Of a DNA stretch of 64,000 nucleotides, positions 36,206-49,376 are shown one piece after another. The stretch spans positions 11,878,501 to 11,942,500 of the forward strand of contig CM076151.1 of assembly GCA_038025085.1 (NCBI GenBank). The letters are read 5' to 3'. Below the pieces are notes generated by a model, which worked only from the letters and a program-made list of their open reading frames with translations, did not search any database and was not told where the DNA came from. A program made the position numbers and the translations under genes. Numbering within the stretch: the first letter of the stretch is position 1; each line of letters begins with the position of its first letter. This DNA comes from Tetragonia tetragonoides (taxonomy: Eukaryota > Streptophyta > Magnoliopsida > Caryophyllales > Aizoaceae).

Positions 36206-39200
36206 ATGGCTACTTGTAGTATTCATCTATGTTTTCAAGTAATAGTAATAGCTGGGGTCTTTGGCTTAGTGGCTTGCCAGATTAGAGCAGGTGCTCGGTT
36301 ACTAGCTAAGGAAAACAAAGCTTGGGTCTCTGAGAATGGAACTTTTGCTATTGGGTTTACGCAAATGGAGTCAAATAATGATGAATTGCAGCTTGGGATT
36401 TGGTATGCTCAAATTCCTGGTGATAGAGTTGTGGTCTGGTCTGCCAATAGGTATGTTCAACCACCTAGATTAGCCATCCATATCTTATCACATATAACCA
36501 TGGATGATCAATTGATTCATATACTTCTACTATGGCCTAAATTTACCAACCTTTCATTTCTCTCCTGGCTTTTCTAGAGACAATCCAGTAAGCAACAACG
36601 CAGTGCTAAACTTCGAAAACACCGGAAACCTCGTCCTCAGCGACGGTCGGTCCACCATATGGGCCTCAAACACATCAAGATCAGAGGTGCAAGCAGCAAC
36701 CATCTTAGACACTGGCAACTTTATCCTATACAACTCAGCTCAACAACCAGTGTGGCAGAGCTTCTCCTATCCATCCAATACACTTTTACCAGGTCAAGCC
36801 TTGAATGTATCAATGGAGCTCACATCAACAAAGATGTCTCCTTCCCATGAGGGCTACTACACCCTTAAAATGCTCCAGCAACCCACTTCTCTTAGCCTAG
36901 CATTGAGCTACAGCTTACCTGAACCACCCAAGGATCCGCTTTCAAACTACTCCTATTGGTCAGGGCCTGATATCTCCAATGTGACCGGTGATGTGGTAGC
37001 AATCCTGGATGATAAGGGAAGCTTTGGGGTCGTGTATAGGCCGGGTTCATCCAATGGTGCTGTGTATGTTTACAAGAATGATCGCGACAACGATGGATTA
37101 CTATACAACCGAAGTGCTTTAGGTTATGTAGCTACTACCCTACGGCGATTGGTTCTGGAAGGGAACGGGAATCTACGACTATACAGGTACGAAAATCTTC
37201 TTATGTTACTGTAACATTGTATTGCTTATGTATTTTGTGATTAGTTGTAGACTGTAAAACCAATGTGTGTATCTATAAGTCTATGACTTACAAAAGAAAT
37301 AATTGTTGTCACGTAATTTTATTCACCCTCATTCTTAGGGGTAACGCATATCAAAATCGTTACAGTAACCTGAGAAACCTTTGAATACAGGTGGGACAAC
37401 GACGTGAATGGGTCCAGCCAGTGGGTTTCCGAGTGGGCTGCTGTGTCAAACCCGTGTGACATTGCTGGGATATGTGGGAATGGAATATGTGTCCTAGGCA
37501 GGAGCAAGACAGATTCAGACTCGTCGTGTTCTTGCTTGCCTGGGACGGTCAGGGTAGGGGACGACGACCAAAGGTGCTACAGAACTCGACTTTAACAGGA
37601 AAATGTAGCGAGAAAAGAGAAAATTTGACGTCCGAATTTAAAGTATCAGTTGTCCAACAGACAAAGTACTACTTCTCAGACAATTCAGTGATTGCCAACT
37701 ATAGTGACATCCCCACGGTGTCAAAGTGCGGGGATGCTTGTTTACAAGATTGTGAGTGTGTTGCATCTGTTTATGGGTTAAATGAGGAGAAGCCTTATTG
37801 TTGGGTGCTAAGGGACTTGAATTTTGGAGGGTTTCAAGATCCGAGTTCGACCCTTTTTGTTAAGGTTCAAGCAAACAGGTCGGGCGTGTCAGGTTCGGGA
37901 AAACATAGTGGTGGGGTTGGTGTTACAAGTGCTCATGAGAAGGCTTTGGTGATCCCCATTGTTTTGAGCATGGGGGTACTAATTGGTTTGCTTAGCCTTT
38001 TGCTTTATTACAATGTTCATAGGAGAAGATCTTTGAAGAGAGCTATTGAGAGTTCTTTGATATTCTCGGGTGCTCCGATCAATTTTAGCTATCGTGATTT
38101 GCAGCATTGCACCTCCAATTTCTCACAGATGCTAGGAATTGGTAATGCTTCATAACATTTTTGACAGTTTAATTAGTTTTATTATTACAAAACAGAGGAC
38201 TCTGTTAATGATTTTCATCCAAGCTTAAAACAGAGGACTTTGTTTTATAATGCTCTATTAATGATGGATTAGTAAATTGATAACAGGTGGGTTTGGAACT
38301 GTTTACAAAGGAAGCTTAATAGATGGGAGTTTCATAGCTGTGAAAAAACTGGAGAAAGTTTTACCACATGGAGAGAAGGAATTCATTACTGAAGTGAATA
38401 CTATTGGTTCCATGCATCATATGAACTTGGTTCGTCTATGTGGCTATTGCTCTAAGGGATCACACAGGTAAGTAGATGCATTTAGAAAAAAATGTATTAG
38501 TGTTTGATAATTTACACTTATGAATAACTGTAAAAATGGATATTTGCAGGCTCTTAGTGTATGAGTTCATGAAGAATGGATCATTAGACAAATGGATCTT
38601 TGCTCCTAATCACTATCGAGACAAGGTGCTTGATTGGCCAACACGCTATAACATAGCCTTAGGCACGGCTCAAGGGATTGCTTACTTCCATGAACAATGT
38701 AGGAACCGCATTATCCATTGTGACATCAAGCCAGAGAACATCTTGTTGGATGAGAATTTTTGTCCTAAAGTTTCTGATTTTGGATTAGCAAAATTGATGG
38801 GAAGAGAACACTCTCATGTCGTTACCATGGTACGTGGAACTAGAGGCTACTTGGCTCCGGAATGGGTTAGTAATCGTCCTGTAACAGTGAAGGCGGATGT
38901 TTACAGTTATGGAATGCTTTTGTTGGAGATCATTGGTGGAAGGAGAAACCTTGACATGTCTTTTGATGAAGACGACTTCTTTTACCCAGGATGGGCTTTC
39001 AAGGTGTATATATTCTGTTACAATGTTTTCATGCACATATCCACTATTTTGCTTATTACATATGTACTGCAAACTTGGTAAATTGAGCTCATACATGAGT
39101 GAAAACAAAATCCATACTAGCAAACTTCATATTAACATTACCTGGTTTATGATTTGGACGCCTAAACACTCATTACCATCCTAAGATTCCTAACGCAAAC

Positions 39201-39551
39201 ATGATTTTTCAGGGAATGGTGAATGACGAACCCATGAAAGTTGTAGATAAGCGATTAGGAGGAGCCGTAGATGTCGAAGAGCTTACAAGGGCTTTGAAAG
39301 TAGCCTTTTGGTGCATCCAAGATGAAGTTTCAACAAGGCCTTCAATGGGGGAGGTGGTGAAAATGTTAGAAGATTCAATGGAAATCAATACGCCATCAAT
39401 GCCTCAGACTGTGCTGGAGTTGATAGAAGAAGGCTTAGATCATGTATACAAGGCCATGAGAAGAGAGGTCGATCATGTGAGCTCCTTTACCATCAACACC
39501 AATCCTTCTTCTCGAGCAACTTGTAGTTATTCCACCATGTCACCTCGATGA
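36206..39551 (+). CDS. G-type lectin S-receptor-like Ser/Thr kinase, 1-bp frame break
   Basis: Single-pass plasma-membrane receptor kinase. Exons: 36206-36450, 36578-37186, 37391-38141, 38287-38467, 38550-39003 and 39213-39551, all GT-AG. They total 2579 bp, one short of 860 codons. Domains in order: signal peptide; B-lectin (WVSENGTFAIGF, LGIWYAQIPGDRVVVWSANR, NGNLRLYRW); EGF-like Cys-rich part (CDIAGICGNGIC); PAN-like part (CGDACLQDCECVASVYG); one membrane helix (VIPIVLSMGVLIGLLSLLLY); kinase (GGFGTVYKG, AVKK, IIHCDIKPENILL, DFGLAK, APEW). HCD instead of HRD makes it a non-RD kinase, a class common among immune receptors. In exon 3 near 37581-37584 the frame shifts: the upstream frame stops at 37593-37595, while the downstream frame reads NSTLTGKCSEK and onward intact. 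It looks closest to the At5g24080 group. Confidence 0.9.
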
Positions 39552-40228
39552 ATAGAGCATTTTTTTTCTTTTCATTTTAGGTTTTTTTTTAAGTGTAACA
39601 AAGATGTTGAAGTTTGTGATAGTCATAATTGATTTTTTGAAGATTCTAAGCTAGCATAGTTTTTTTTTCCTTTTCCCTTCCTTTTTTTAGTCTCTCATTA
39701 TTCTCAGCAATATGAATCATCCAATTTTTAAAGGTTGTATTTTACTGAATGTAATATTTCATATAACCAAATGAAAAGAAAGGTTAATCATATCATGTGC
39801 TTTCGTTGCTGTAACATTTTTAAGGTCAAATTTTACAAATTTTGTGGAAAGAAAATATATAAAGATTTACAATGTATACTAATTTTAGAATCATTTTCAA
39901 AAGTTATGAAAATTTTTATTTTATAATTTTTATATTTATATATTTATAATTATTTACTGTCAAATTGTGTGTGTGTGTTTTTTTTTTTTTGATGGAGTCA
40001 AATTGTGTGTTGAAGTTCAAAAAAAAAGGAGCAAAGTAGAAAGTCTTATAAGTAATTAAATTTGTGTTTTTTTGAAATTTTATTGATTTGTTTTATCACT
40101 GTTTTCTTGAAGTTTACTGAAGAGGTTTGTCGCAAAATCACCGTATAAGTAATAAACTGTATACAGCTGTAACTAATTTATTACTGTAGACAGCTGTATA
40201 CGCCGTTTGACCGTATACGATTCATTGA
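39552..40228. other. Intergenic between receptor kinase and WDR91
   Basis: AT-rich with T- and GT-runs. Inverted arms GTATACAGCTGT (40159-40170) and ACAGCTGTATAC (40190-40201) could form a small hairpin about 40 bp before the CT-rich start of the WDR91 leader. Confidence 0.5.
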
Positions 40229-40394
40229 CAAAATTCTCTCTCCATCTCTCTCGCGCTCTGTGTGTTACCTGTATTGCGTGCAAAGTAGCTAATAGCACAT
40301 TCTCCATTTGCAAGACCACCCAGCAGAAACTGAAACTGAAACGCCAACCATTCTGCTTTATGTTTCATCAAATTTCCTAAAAATCGCTCAAGGT
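40229..40394 (+). promoter_or_regulatory. CT-rich 5' leader of WDR91
   Basis: CT-rich sequence (CTCTCTCCATCTCTCTCGCG and on) followed by an exon-like block ending CTCAAG|GTACTA. The next exon opens after GTGCAG at 41385, shortly before the ATG. This is a typical plant leader with an intron. Confidence 0.45.
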
Positions 40395-43300
40395 ACTATT
40401 CTACTTATCATAAAATCATGAATTCATTTGCGTTCGATAAACCCTAGAAATTCAATTGTTCGTGATCGTCGCTTATTCTCTTCGATTGGCATTTGCAGTT
40501 ATATCATCTTCTAGGGTTTAGCTTCGAATTGCTACTGTAGACATTCATTTGATCAACTAGGTTAGACAATTTTCTCAGATTATATCTCTAGCGTGAACGC
40601 TGGTCACTGAGTTATAATACCTTGTCTAATCTCATTATCTCGCACCCTAATTTCTCTCTCTCTCTCTTTGAAATTATGCAAGCTAGCTCACTGGTCATTT
40701 TGACTGGATTTCTAAGTATGCAAATCACATATTGTCGTAGTTTTGCTTTCGGAATTATGTGGTAGTTTTATTGATTTTAATTAGATAATTTCAAGTATAA
40801 TCATTTGATTAAGATGGAAAGCTGTCATAACTCATAAATAAGACTGATAGTATCATGGTCCTTAGTGTACCATGTTTATTTTAACTTCCCTTATCCCCGG
40901 TTGTTTGAAATTGTGAATTTCGAGCTCGTGTTCGACCCAACTATTGCTCATCAGACACAGTATGTGATATGTACATTCATTTATTTTCAGGGATGTTTGT
41001 GTGCTTTTGGCCTAATTTGGAGAGTTCAAGGCTACGAGTTATTACTCATGCGTGGTACTTTGGTGTGCAATAAGGAGCCTTGAACCTCTATACTTGCAAT
41101 TGTCAAGTGGTACCAGTTTGAGGAGGGGTAAGGAGAGATATATACTGGAGGACAAAAGGCCAATCTATATGTTTTATGACTTGTGAGGGTCAAGTTTGTA
41201 ATGCTGTTTATTTGGTTTTCAAATGCTACTGTTAGCCCCTTAAATTTTGGCTTGATTGGAGACTATTTAATTTGACCCCTTCTTATTTGAGGGCCCTTTT
41301 TCCTTTCCGTTTTTACTTTTTAGGAGTTGCCATTAGAGCTGAGATTTACTTGTAACCACAATTTCAGTTTCTTACTAATGTGCAGTGAGCTGGAAATGAT
41401 TTGATTTTCATGTATGAATACAAGAAGATGGAAAATATCCAGTATGCAGAGGAGCTAGTGAGAGAATTTCTTGTATTCAGAGGTTTCACAAGTACCCTAC
41501 AAGCTTTTGAGACAGAGCTAAACACTGATGTTGGGAAAGGATTTCAAGTGGAGAAGATATTAGATTTGATTTTCTCAATTTATATACCCAACTTTCAGGC
41601 TGAGAAATTGGTTGGACTCCTCAGTTTTCTAAAGCAGTGCTTTTCTTCTTCTGACACTGTGTGTTATGCTACATTGTCAAAACTAGAGGTCTCTATTCTC
41701 CGTTATTATATAGTTCATGCTGTGCGTTCAGGCAGGAGTGACAAAGTCATAGAGTTCTTTGGGATGTTGGCCAATGATTTGCTGCCAAAAGGCAATGATT
41801 GGACTCCATGGTTTGGTCAGTTCATTCTTCTCACCTTATTGTTCCAAACAGTTCCTTTTGTGCCCAGGCCCCAGTGTCTAATTTGATATTGCCCTAATCT
41901 CATGTTATGTGACCCTTTTTTGCTTCATATGCAGCTATTCCATATATAAAGAATCCAAGTACAGACCCTGAGTTCCGCATTTATTTCTCTAAGGAATGGT
42001 TTGATGCCTTGCATCTTTCAATTAGGAATTTTCTAAGTCAGATGCTCAGCGGTACTCATATCCTATGCTTCGTTCCACTTTTTGTTCTTGGATTGTGACT
42101 TATGCTGGTGCCGTTCAGATCATTTATGGTTACTAACTTGTTCCCTTCTCCTGCAAAGTTATTTTGTATGCATCTGTGTTGGAATAGACATTGTTTGCTA
42201 TAAACCAATGGTATAGTTTTAGATCCTTCACTGTATCAACAACAATGATGCGATATATATTACAGAAATCCTTCATTCTTCTGGTTGTCCTCCCCTCAAT
42301 ATCTTCATTTCCCTCGAGCCAACTACATTTGGCAGTGTAAGGTTCCTTAGAAGGTGCGTATCTGTTTTTGGGCTTTGGAACTAGGTAAGCTGAACACAGA
42401 TGACATGAGGACACTTGTGGTGGGACGTGGGAGTTATTACATATATTTATGTGATGGGTTGCCAGGATAGTGAAGATTGCATGCATTTGTTTGTGCTTTG
42501 AGTTTGCCAGATCTTTGTGGGCTAGGCTGTTTTGCGGGGAATGCTTTGCTTGCCCTGCTACAGTTGGTCAATTTCTGCACATGGGGTTTGTAGCTTGGGG
42601 GAGGAAGAAGGATGAAGGAGAGTAAGTTATCGTGGCAGTGTGCTTGTGTGACTATTCTTTGGTGCCTTTGGTTGGAGAGGAATATGAGTTTTTAACTGGT
42701 ATTGGCAAGTCTGTGGATTTCGTTTGAGATCATCTGGTGTAAAATGGCTTCTCTTTGGGCCTAAGCTGCAGGGGCCTCTATGGGGGTGTCCCTCACTGAT
42801 GTTCAGGCCAGCGCCACTGGCATGATTTGTAGATAGTTTTGCACTTCTTTTGAAGACTTCTTGTTATCATATTTTTGTACTTATTCACATCTGTTATAAT
42901 AAATAATATTCTCTAAAAATAAATAAATAAATATGTATCATAGAATATGTATTACGGGTCTCTTTCCCTGTGTGTCAGAAGCTATGTTCTGCTTGGATAA
43001 TCTATTATTAGTGAAAGAGTACATGTCATATATCTATGTTGTCTTTTGTAGCAAATGTTGACAAATTGCCATTTTGGCCTAAACCTATAGTTAACAACTG
43101 AACTTCAAAAAAAAAAAAATGAACAAGAAGAAAAGTTTCCTTAACCTCTCCACGCATTCCTGCTTTATTAAAGATCAGTACTGAGAAGAACACCGTCCAG
43201 CATCTTCGAAGGGACATTAAGCAGCTCAATCTGAAGTTATCACAACTCCAAGCTGTCTTGGAAGAAAGGGAAGCTCAGTTACGGCAGCTCAAGAGGTAAG

Positions 43301-46300
43301 CTATTGGATTATTGTGCAATTTGTATCTTTTCTTTTCTTTTGCTTTCGCAGATGTATCTAATTGAAAAATGCAATGTATTCGGGTTTTATTGTGAACCCC
43401 AAGAGCTTCAACAGTGGGGGTGTTGTTGCGTCTTTGTTGAATAGTCCCCTGCCAGAGTTTTCATTAAATTCGATATTTTGTAAGTACTGTTATGGTGATT
43501 TATCCAGATACCCTGAGATCCTTTGAAACTAGTTATATAACTTGTGCTATTAAATTTATTCAAATACCTTAAGCTTTTGGGTTATAGAGGATATATGGGC
43601 TGAAGAGTGTCTGCAAATTGACTGAAACATGATAATGAGCTTAAAGAAAGAATGTATCCAGTGAAATGCACAAAGAAATGGGTTCATGAGGAGGTGATCA
43701 CCTCACTGCTCTTGAGTAGCTCATGGGCTCTATCTTCATCCTCGCTCTTCCCTCAAAAAGAGGAAAAAGGTAAGAAGTTGACTTTGTTGTTCTTTTCACT
43801 CAGTGGTGCTGTGTTAATGAGAAAAGAAGACAACTCAAGCCCTATTGGTTCTGTGATACCAGAGGAGTCAATTTCATCAAAGGATTCCAGTGAAAATCTT
43901 GCTAGTACATATAGAAGTGGGATGGAAACTAAAATCAACGCCTATGGTGTGGCTGGTTCTTCTGTAAGTTTGTCAAATACGACTGCCCACAGTGGGGAGC
44001 ATAGCTCAATTTCTTCAGTGAATCAACATGTCAGAATTGATGACAATGACCATTTGAAAAATGGTCTTTATAATGGAGGTGAACTTCTCATCTTTGCGAT
44101 CAGTTAGTGTCAATATTCACCTCTACAGTATTTGTCCATTTGATGAGTTTTAGGATATGTGCAATATGTACAAGTATTTGTAGAAGTATTCTACAGAGTA
44201 GCAATTGTTGTGTTAAGTTGTGGAGGAATTGTAAATTCTGGTCAAGGAGGAAACAAGGTTTTATCATACAAGGTGTCAGTTAGATGGATCTGGTGCACAG
44301 AATGCATTTGAAAGTTATCATGTATGAATTTAATTACAGCTGGAAGCAACAGTTGATATAATGATATGTATTTGAACTATCTGGTCCATGGTGTCAGTTT
44401 CACAAGTATTGAATGAAAAACTTGTTGCTGGACACATAAGTGGTTTGTTCTCCCAGTGCAAATCATATCTTGGAAAGTTTTCCAGCAACCATCCTTTGGT
44501 TATAAATGCTTTTTAAAACTTCATTTCTCCAAGGAACTACATTTATGACCCTGTTTTTTTAATGTACTACCTGACAATTTCTGGTGAGATATGATTACTG
44601 ATTTGCCCCTGGTTAAAAGAGGTCTACATTCAGAAAGACAATGAAAAAGAAGGGTAAATTGGTCAATTCAAGTCATAATCTCACCGGAAGCGGTCATAAA
44701 AGGTACTTGGTTGAATGTAAAATCTATAGGGTAGTTATAACCAAGAAGTTGAATATAAAAGGTAGTTGTTGGCGAATTTTCCTATTATATATGGACTTGA
44801 TGCAATTACTTGTAGATCAGAAAGATACTGTAAAAGTAGAGGAGCAGTAAATTTTCCTATCAAAGTTCTAGAAGGAAAATGCTCTCCAGGTGAATCTGAA
44901 TCTCAGGGAGGAAGGGAAAATAAATCAGAACCCAACTTACCCGTGCTGTGTACATTTAAGGCTGTATGCTGTAACAAGACGTGAACGGATGGGAGATGTT
45001 TACCTTACAACAACAAGTGTGCTATTGATTGTAAGGCGTTGTTGCGCCAGATGGTAGACTAGAAATATTGTACATCTGCAAGAGGTACATGGGCCTTGGA
45101 CTATGTCAAGATGTTTCATTCTGATCCAAGTCTGTTTGGTTGTGGTGTGTCAGAACAAGCTGCGTTGGTGCTAGGTGAAGAAGAATTTTCAGAAGTGAAA
45201 GTGCAGTTCCAGGTAGAGCTTTCTATTTGAATTATTTTCTTTCCGTTTGTTCCCAATTCAGTCTTTTTGCTGTTTTCCCTGATCTATGTATATTTGCTTT
45301 GGTCAATCGGACATTCAGCCATGTTTTCTAAGCTAAACAGCCTCACACTTTACTTTGATTACAATTGTTACAGGAGACATTTCTGGGACACACAAGTGCT
45401 ATAACTAAGTCCCGCTTTTCTGTGTCTGGGAACAATATTGCAAGTGCTTCTGTAGATGGAACAGTCAGGTACCTACTGCAAATACTGATGCTAGAGTGTG
45501 ATTAATTTCAACTTTTGAACTATCCCATCTACATTGAAAGAAAAGACTGATATTTCTATCATGTTTTAAATGTAATTTACGTAAACATAATTGCGTTACA
45601 CGCTCACTGTGGGATGAAGGAGGAGGAAGTAGTGACCCCCAAATATTCTTGTTAATGTAGAAGATATCTGTGCTGCTTGTTTGATAGCTAATTCATTTAG
45701 TATATGGTACTGAATGAACGGAGGGTAATTTTTATTCTGGAAGAGGGAGAGCTTTATGGAGTATGGCTGTATGGCAAATAAACAGAATTATAAAGAGAAC
45801 GAGAACATAGATTAGAGTTATCAATGTCAAGAGGAATCAAACTTCTTGTACCTGGATTATTTATCCTCTTCCCGCCCCCCCCCCTCCCAACCCAAGAAGA
45901 AAAAGGATGTTTGGTTTCTTCAGATCTGAACCATTTACCTTTTCTTATTTAACTGATGGATCATAAAACATGCCTTCCCTTTCTTTCTTTTTGGTTTTCC
46001 CAGCAACAGGATATAATTGTTCAGTGGAAGAGTATTTTAATAGAAATTCGATTAAATTATGAGTTTGATTATTCTTCAGCTCTGAAATTTTTATTTTTTG
46101 AAAGGAGTACTGAGCTTTAGTTTTCTTTCGGTGATGAAGGATATGGACTTATGATCCATCCATGTCAGGATCAAGAAATGCTACTATATACTGTGGAGCA
46201 GAAATTTTGTCACTTGACTGGGACTGTAAATCAGACCGCTTGGTATTTTCTCTTTCTTTTCTTGGATTACATCTCTGGGGTCAAATTTAATGGCATATTG

Positions 46301-49300
46301 CTGTTTTTGATTAAAATTTCACTTACTTAGATTATTTTATTCTTCACGAAAGCTTCTCATTGGAACTGCGGAGGGAGGCATCAAAGCATGGAATGTGGAT
46401 GCAAAAAGAGTTGTTTGTGATCTCAGTACTGGTCAGACATTTCGAAGGTCGCTCCCTGGCTAAGCCCTTTCTGTAAACCTTTTCATTCGTAATGCTGAAA
46501 TACTTGTGTGCAGGGTATTGGATGTGAAATGCAGCCCTGTGGAACCCATATTTGTTTCAGCCGCAGCATCTGAAGGGTAGACATCTTCTCTTTTTATGTT
46601 TCTACTTACGCCTGTAACCTACAGTGTCCTGCTCTTCAGATTTTTGTGGAGCAGAACAAGATGCGCCATGTTTTGCCTTCTCTGTTTTCATTATTATTAT
46701 CGTTTGGAAGGCATGCCTTGTCCTTTCTCTGTTTAACTTTCCATGGATAAAAGAATTTAGTTTTGCCTTCAGTATATAGGCAGATTGTGCAACCATCATG
46801 ATCAGATCAGTAGAACACCTTCTTTGCTGCCATTTGAATATTTGATTGCTCCACATGTTTCTTTTGATAATAAGGAAAATAATTAATAAATCAAATGTAA
46901 AGGGTTATGTGTCCCAATATATTTCTATTATTTTTGCTGTATTGATGGATACTCTTTTTTCCTTTTTTTGGAAAATCGTAAGCGTCTCCTTCCATCTTCC
47001 AAAGGTATACCGGAGTGGTATCATGGAATTAAATAGCGGCCGCTACGCGACGCGACGACCGCTATGTAAAGGATTTTGAGCTCGCCGCGACGCGTTTTAC
47101 CGCGTTGCAAAGTTGAGAAGTCATTCACGCCGCGATAGCCGCTACGGCCGTTACATTACGCGAAAGCGGCGCTATTATCATTTTACTTTATAACTCTATT
47201 AATAGTTTCTTTTAACTAATATTATCTATTTTATAATGAATTTGAATACATATTATGTTCTATGATGGTAAAGCATAGATTCCAAAATGCAATTAGAAGT
47301 GTAAATATTCCTTTATGTGAGTCATTCACGCCCCAATTGCCGCAATTCGCTAAGCGATACCCGTAACAGTATGTTTCCACGATATCGCGATCGTGACCGC
47401 TATTTAATTCCCTGAGTGGTATCCTCGGATCAAAAAGTGCATGAGAGTGTTTTTGATGGATATTCTTAAAGGTCATTATATGTTAATATTTTTATAAATC
47501 CTTTCAGGGATGAAATATGTTATGGATTTGCTTCACTGACAGTTTGGAACATGAAAACATGGAAAGCTATGGTATATACTGGTTTACTTGAGCATTCTGT
47601 AGTCTGATTGCTAATATGCTCATGAAGAGCACTTTTTGATGGCATTTCAACTTTGTGAAGACAGTACTTCCACTTGGTGAAGAACCCCCAGCAATAACTT
47701 CGCTGTGCTTCAATCACAATGGAAAGATATTAGCAGCTTCTGCTGTTGATGGGATGATCCACATGTTTGGTATCCTTAAATTTTGTCATGTTTTTGTTGA
47801 ATCTTACATAATTTGAATATTCAGCTGATAAGGAAAAAAAAAGAAGGAATATTCAGATCTGATGATAGCATGTTGACAGATGGATTTGTCCTTGCTTGTA
47901 ACATCAGACCTGCAATTCTAGCACATGCTCCTTGGTGTCTAGGTACTTAGTACCATGCACTCCCAACCACTTCATATCCTAATAAGATCAATTGTCTGTC
48001 TAGTACCTATTGTTAACACTATAGTACTTATAAGTGGCCTGATAATTTATTTATCCCGCTGTAAAGGTTCCAAGCACTTGGCACAGGTCAAGATGTTGAT
48101 ATTAACCTCTTTACACAATCCAGTGGGTGTGCATTTGTGTAGCTAAACATCTACTCCTTGACTAATTGTAAGACATGTCTGCTGGTCTGCAAATTACTGG
48201 ATGGCCAGCTCATGATTCTCCGATTAGCTCTATTCTTTTTGGGCATGATGAGACAAGCATTTTTACTTTCGGATCAGATGGAAAGGCAAGTACTTCAAGC
48301 TTTTTGTACATATTCAGCATGAGTAGGGAGCATTTAGTTTCTATTTTATCAAATCTACATCTATGAAAATGAATGACAGAATAATCTATGTGCTCAGATA
48401 TTCGAGTGGAGCTTGCATAAGCAAGGTCAAGTTCTTTGGTCAGCAGATTGCAGCAGGTATCTTTCTTTCGCAAAAAAAAAAAAAGAAGATCAGGAAAGAA
48501 GAATTAACAAAGGGCAAGCTTCTCTCAAAATGGACATGAAAAACAAAAAGAATAATCATCTCCTATTAAGGAAGCCATCTGAAGCTTCATATTCCAGCTT
48601 CTCATCCTCTTTTAAACCCTGGAATGGGCCTTTATTTTTTTGCCCCTGTGGGGTCAACCGTACCAGATTTTTGAACCAAACAAGGCCCTGGTTATGACCT
48701 AAGTTTTCTGATCAGATTAGTTTCTTTTGCCAATCTTTTTTCTCCTAACTTCACCTTCTGTGCCAATCTGTATCCCTTGAGCCATACCTGTCCAACCATG
48801 ATTTTTCAGCTGTCAAGTTATCTAAAAATAATCCATAAACCATAATATGACCTGGTAGAAATTTTATCTTATGCATTCTTTGAGCAACTTCGTTTGACAC
48901 ATTTGTTGTCATGTTTAGGTTCTGCAGTATTGATGCCACAAAACACTGCCAACGTGAAATGGCTTTGGATAGTACTGGGAAGAGATTATTGGTGACATCT
49001 GATTTAGTACGCTCACCCATATATCAGGTCAAATTTCATTTTATCTCTCACTTTTATCTGAGTTGATAAAGTCAATCATTCTTGAAGCCATTACCATTTT
49101 ACTGGCTCATCATTAAAATTGCCAATTAGAAATTTTCTGTTACGTATTTGATCATAAATAAGCAAGCAGATTCTCTACCTGATTTTAGAGGCCATTTACC
49201 TCGGTCCGGTAAACTTTAGAATGGTGTGTGCTCATTTGCAGGTTGGAGGCGTTACAAATGGATTGAAGACTCTACCACATAATGCAGCAATAACAACTGT

Positions 49301-49376
49301 TGATTGGCATCCAACGTTGCCTATCTACCTTACTGGATCTGCTGATAATTCAGTTCGTGTTACATCTATTTTGTAA
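40229..49376 (+). CDS. WDR91: WD repeat-containing protein 91 homologue
   Basis: LisH and WD40 protein. In animals WDR91 controls phosphatidylinositol 3-phosphate and Rab7 switching on endosomes; the plant role is inferred. A 5'-UTR exon ends at 40394 or nearby. Exons with matching phases: 41410-41815 (MENIQYAEELVREFLVFRGF), 41935-42051, 43136-43295 (coiled coil with HLRRDIKQLNLKLSQLQAVL), then 45374-45468, 46140-46242, 46353-46447, 46514-46576, 47508-47571, 47661-47769, 48173-48285, 48398-48456, 48919-49027 and 49242-49376. The Ser-rich middle exons (about 43720-44078, about 44850-44985 and about 45060-45212) are real in outline but their borders are unsure. WD repeats include GHTSAITKSRFSVSGNNIAS, LSLDWDCKSDRLL, TVWNMKTWKAM, CFNHNGKILAASAVDGMIHM and PLYLTGSADNSVRV-like text at the C-terminus. 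Start could be 41410 or the in-frame ATG at 41428. Confidence 0.9.
47023..47413. mobile_element. GC-rich MULE-type MITE in a WDR91 intron
   Basis: 391 bp, inserted in the intron 46577-47507. TIRs read ATGGAATTAAATAGCGG on the left and, as complement, AGGGAATTAAATAGCGG on the right. A perfect 10-bp duplication GAGTGGTATC flanks it (47013-47022 and 47414-47423). Inside are dense CpG words (CGCGACGCGACG, GCCGCGACGCG). The duplication length fits Mutator-like elements. No coding sequence. Confidence 0.8.
48286..48397 (+). other. GC-AG intron in WDR91
   Basis: The intron begins GCAAGT, not GTAAGT, directly after FGSDGK codons, and ends CTCAG before IFEWSLHKQGQVLW. Reading frame on both sides demands this junction. 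GC-AG introns are a known minor U2-type class. Confidence 0.85.

Noticed and set aside
43770..43803. A 34-bp intron within a WDR91 Ser-rich exon (GTAAGA to CTCAG)
   Set aside because: Too short for a plant intron; the frame reads through, so I treat it as exon sequence.
48413..48697. 94-codon + strand frame across a WDR91 intron
   Set aside because: The WDR91 frame leaves at a donor at 48457; the rest is intron with an A-run.
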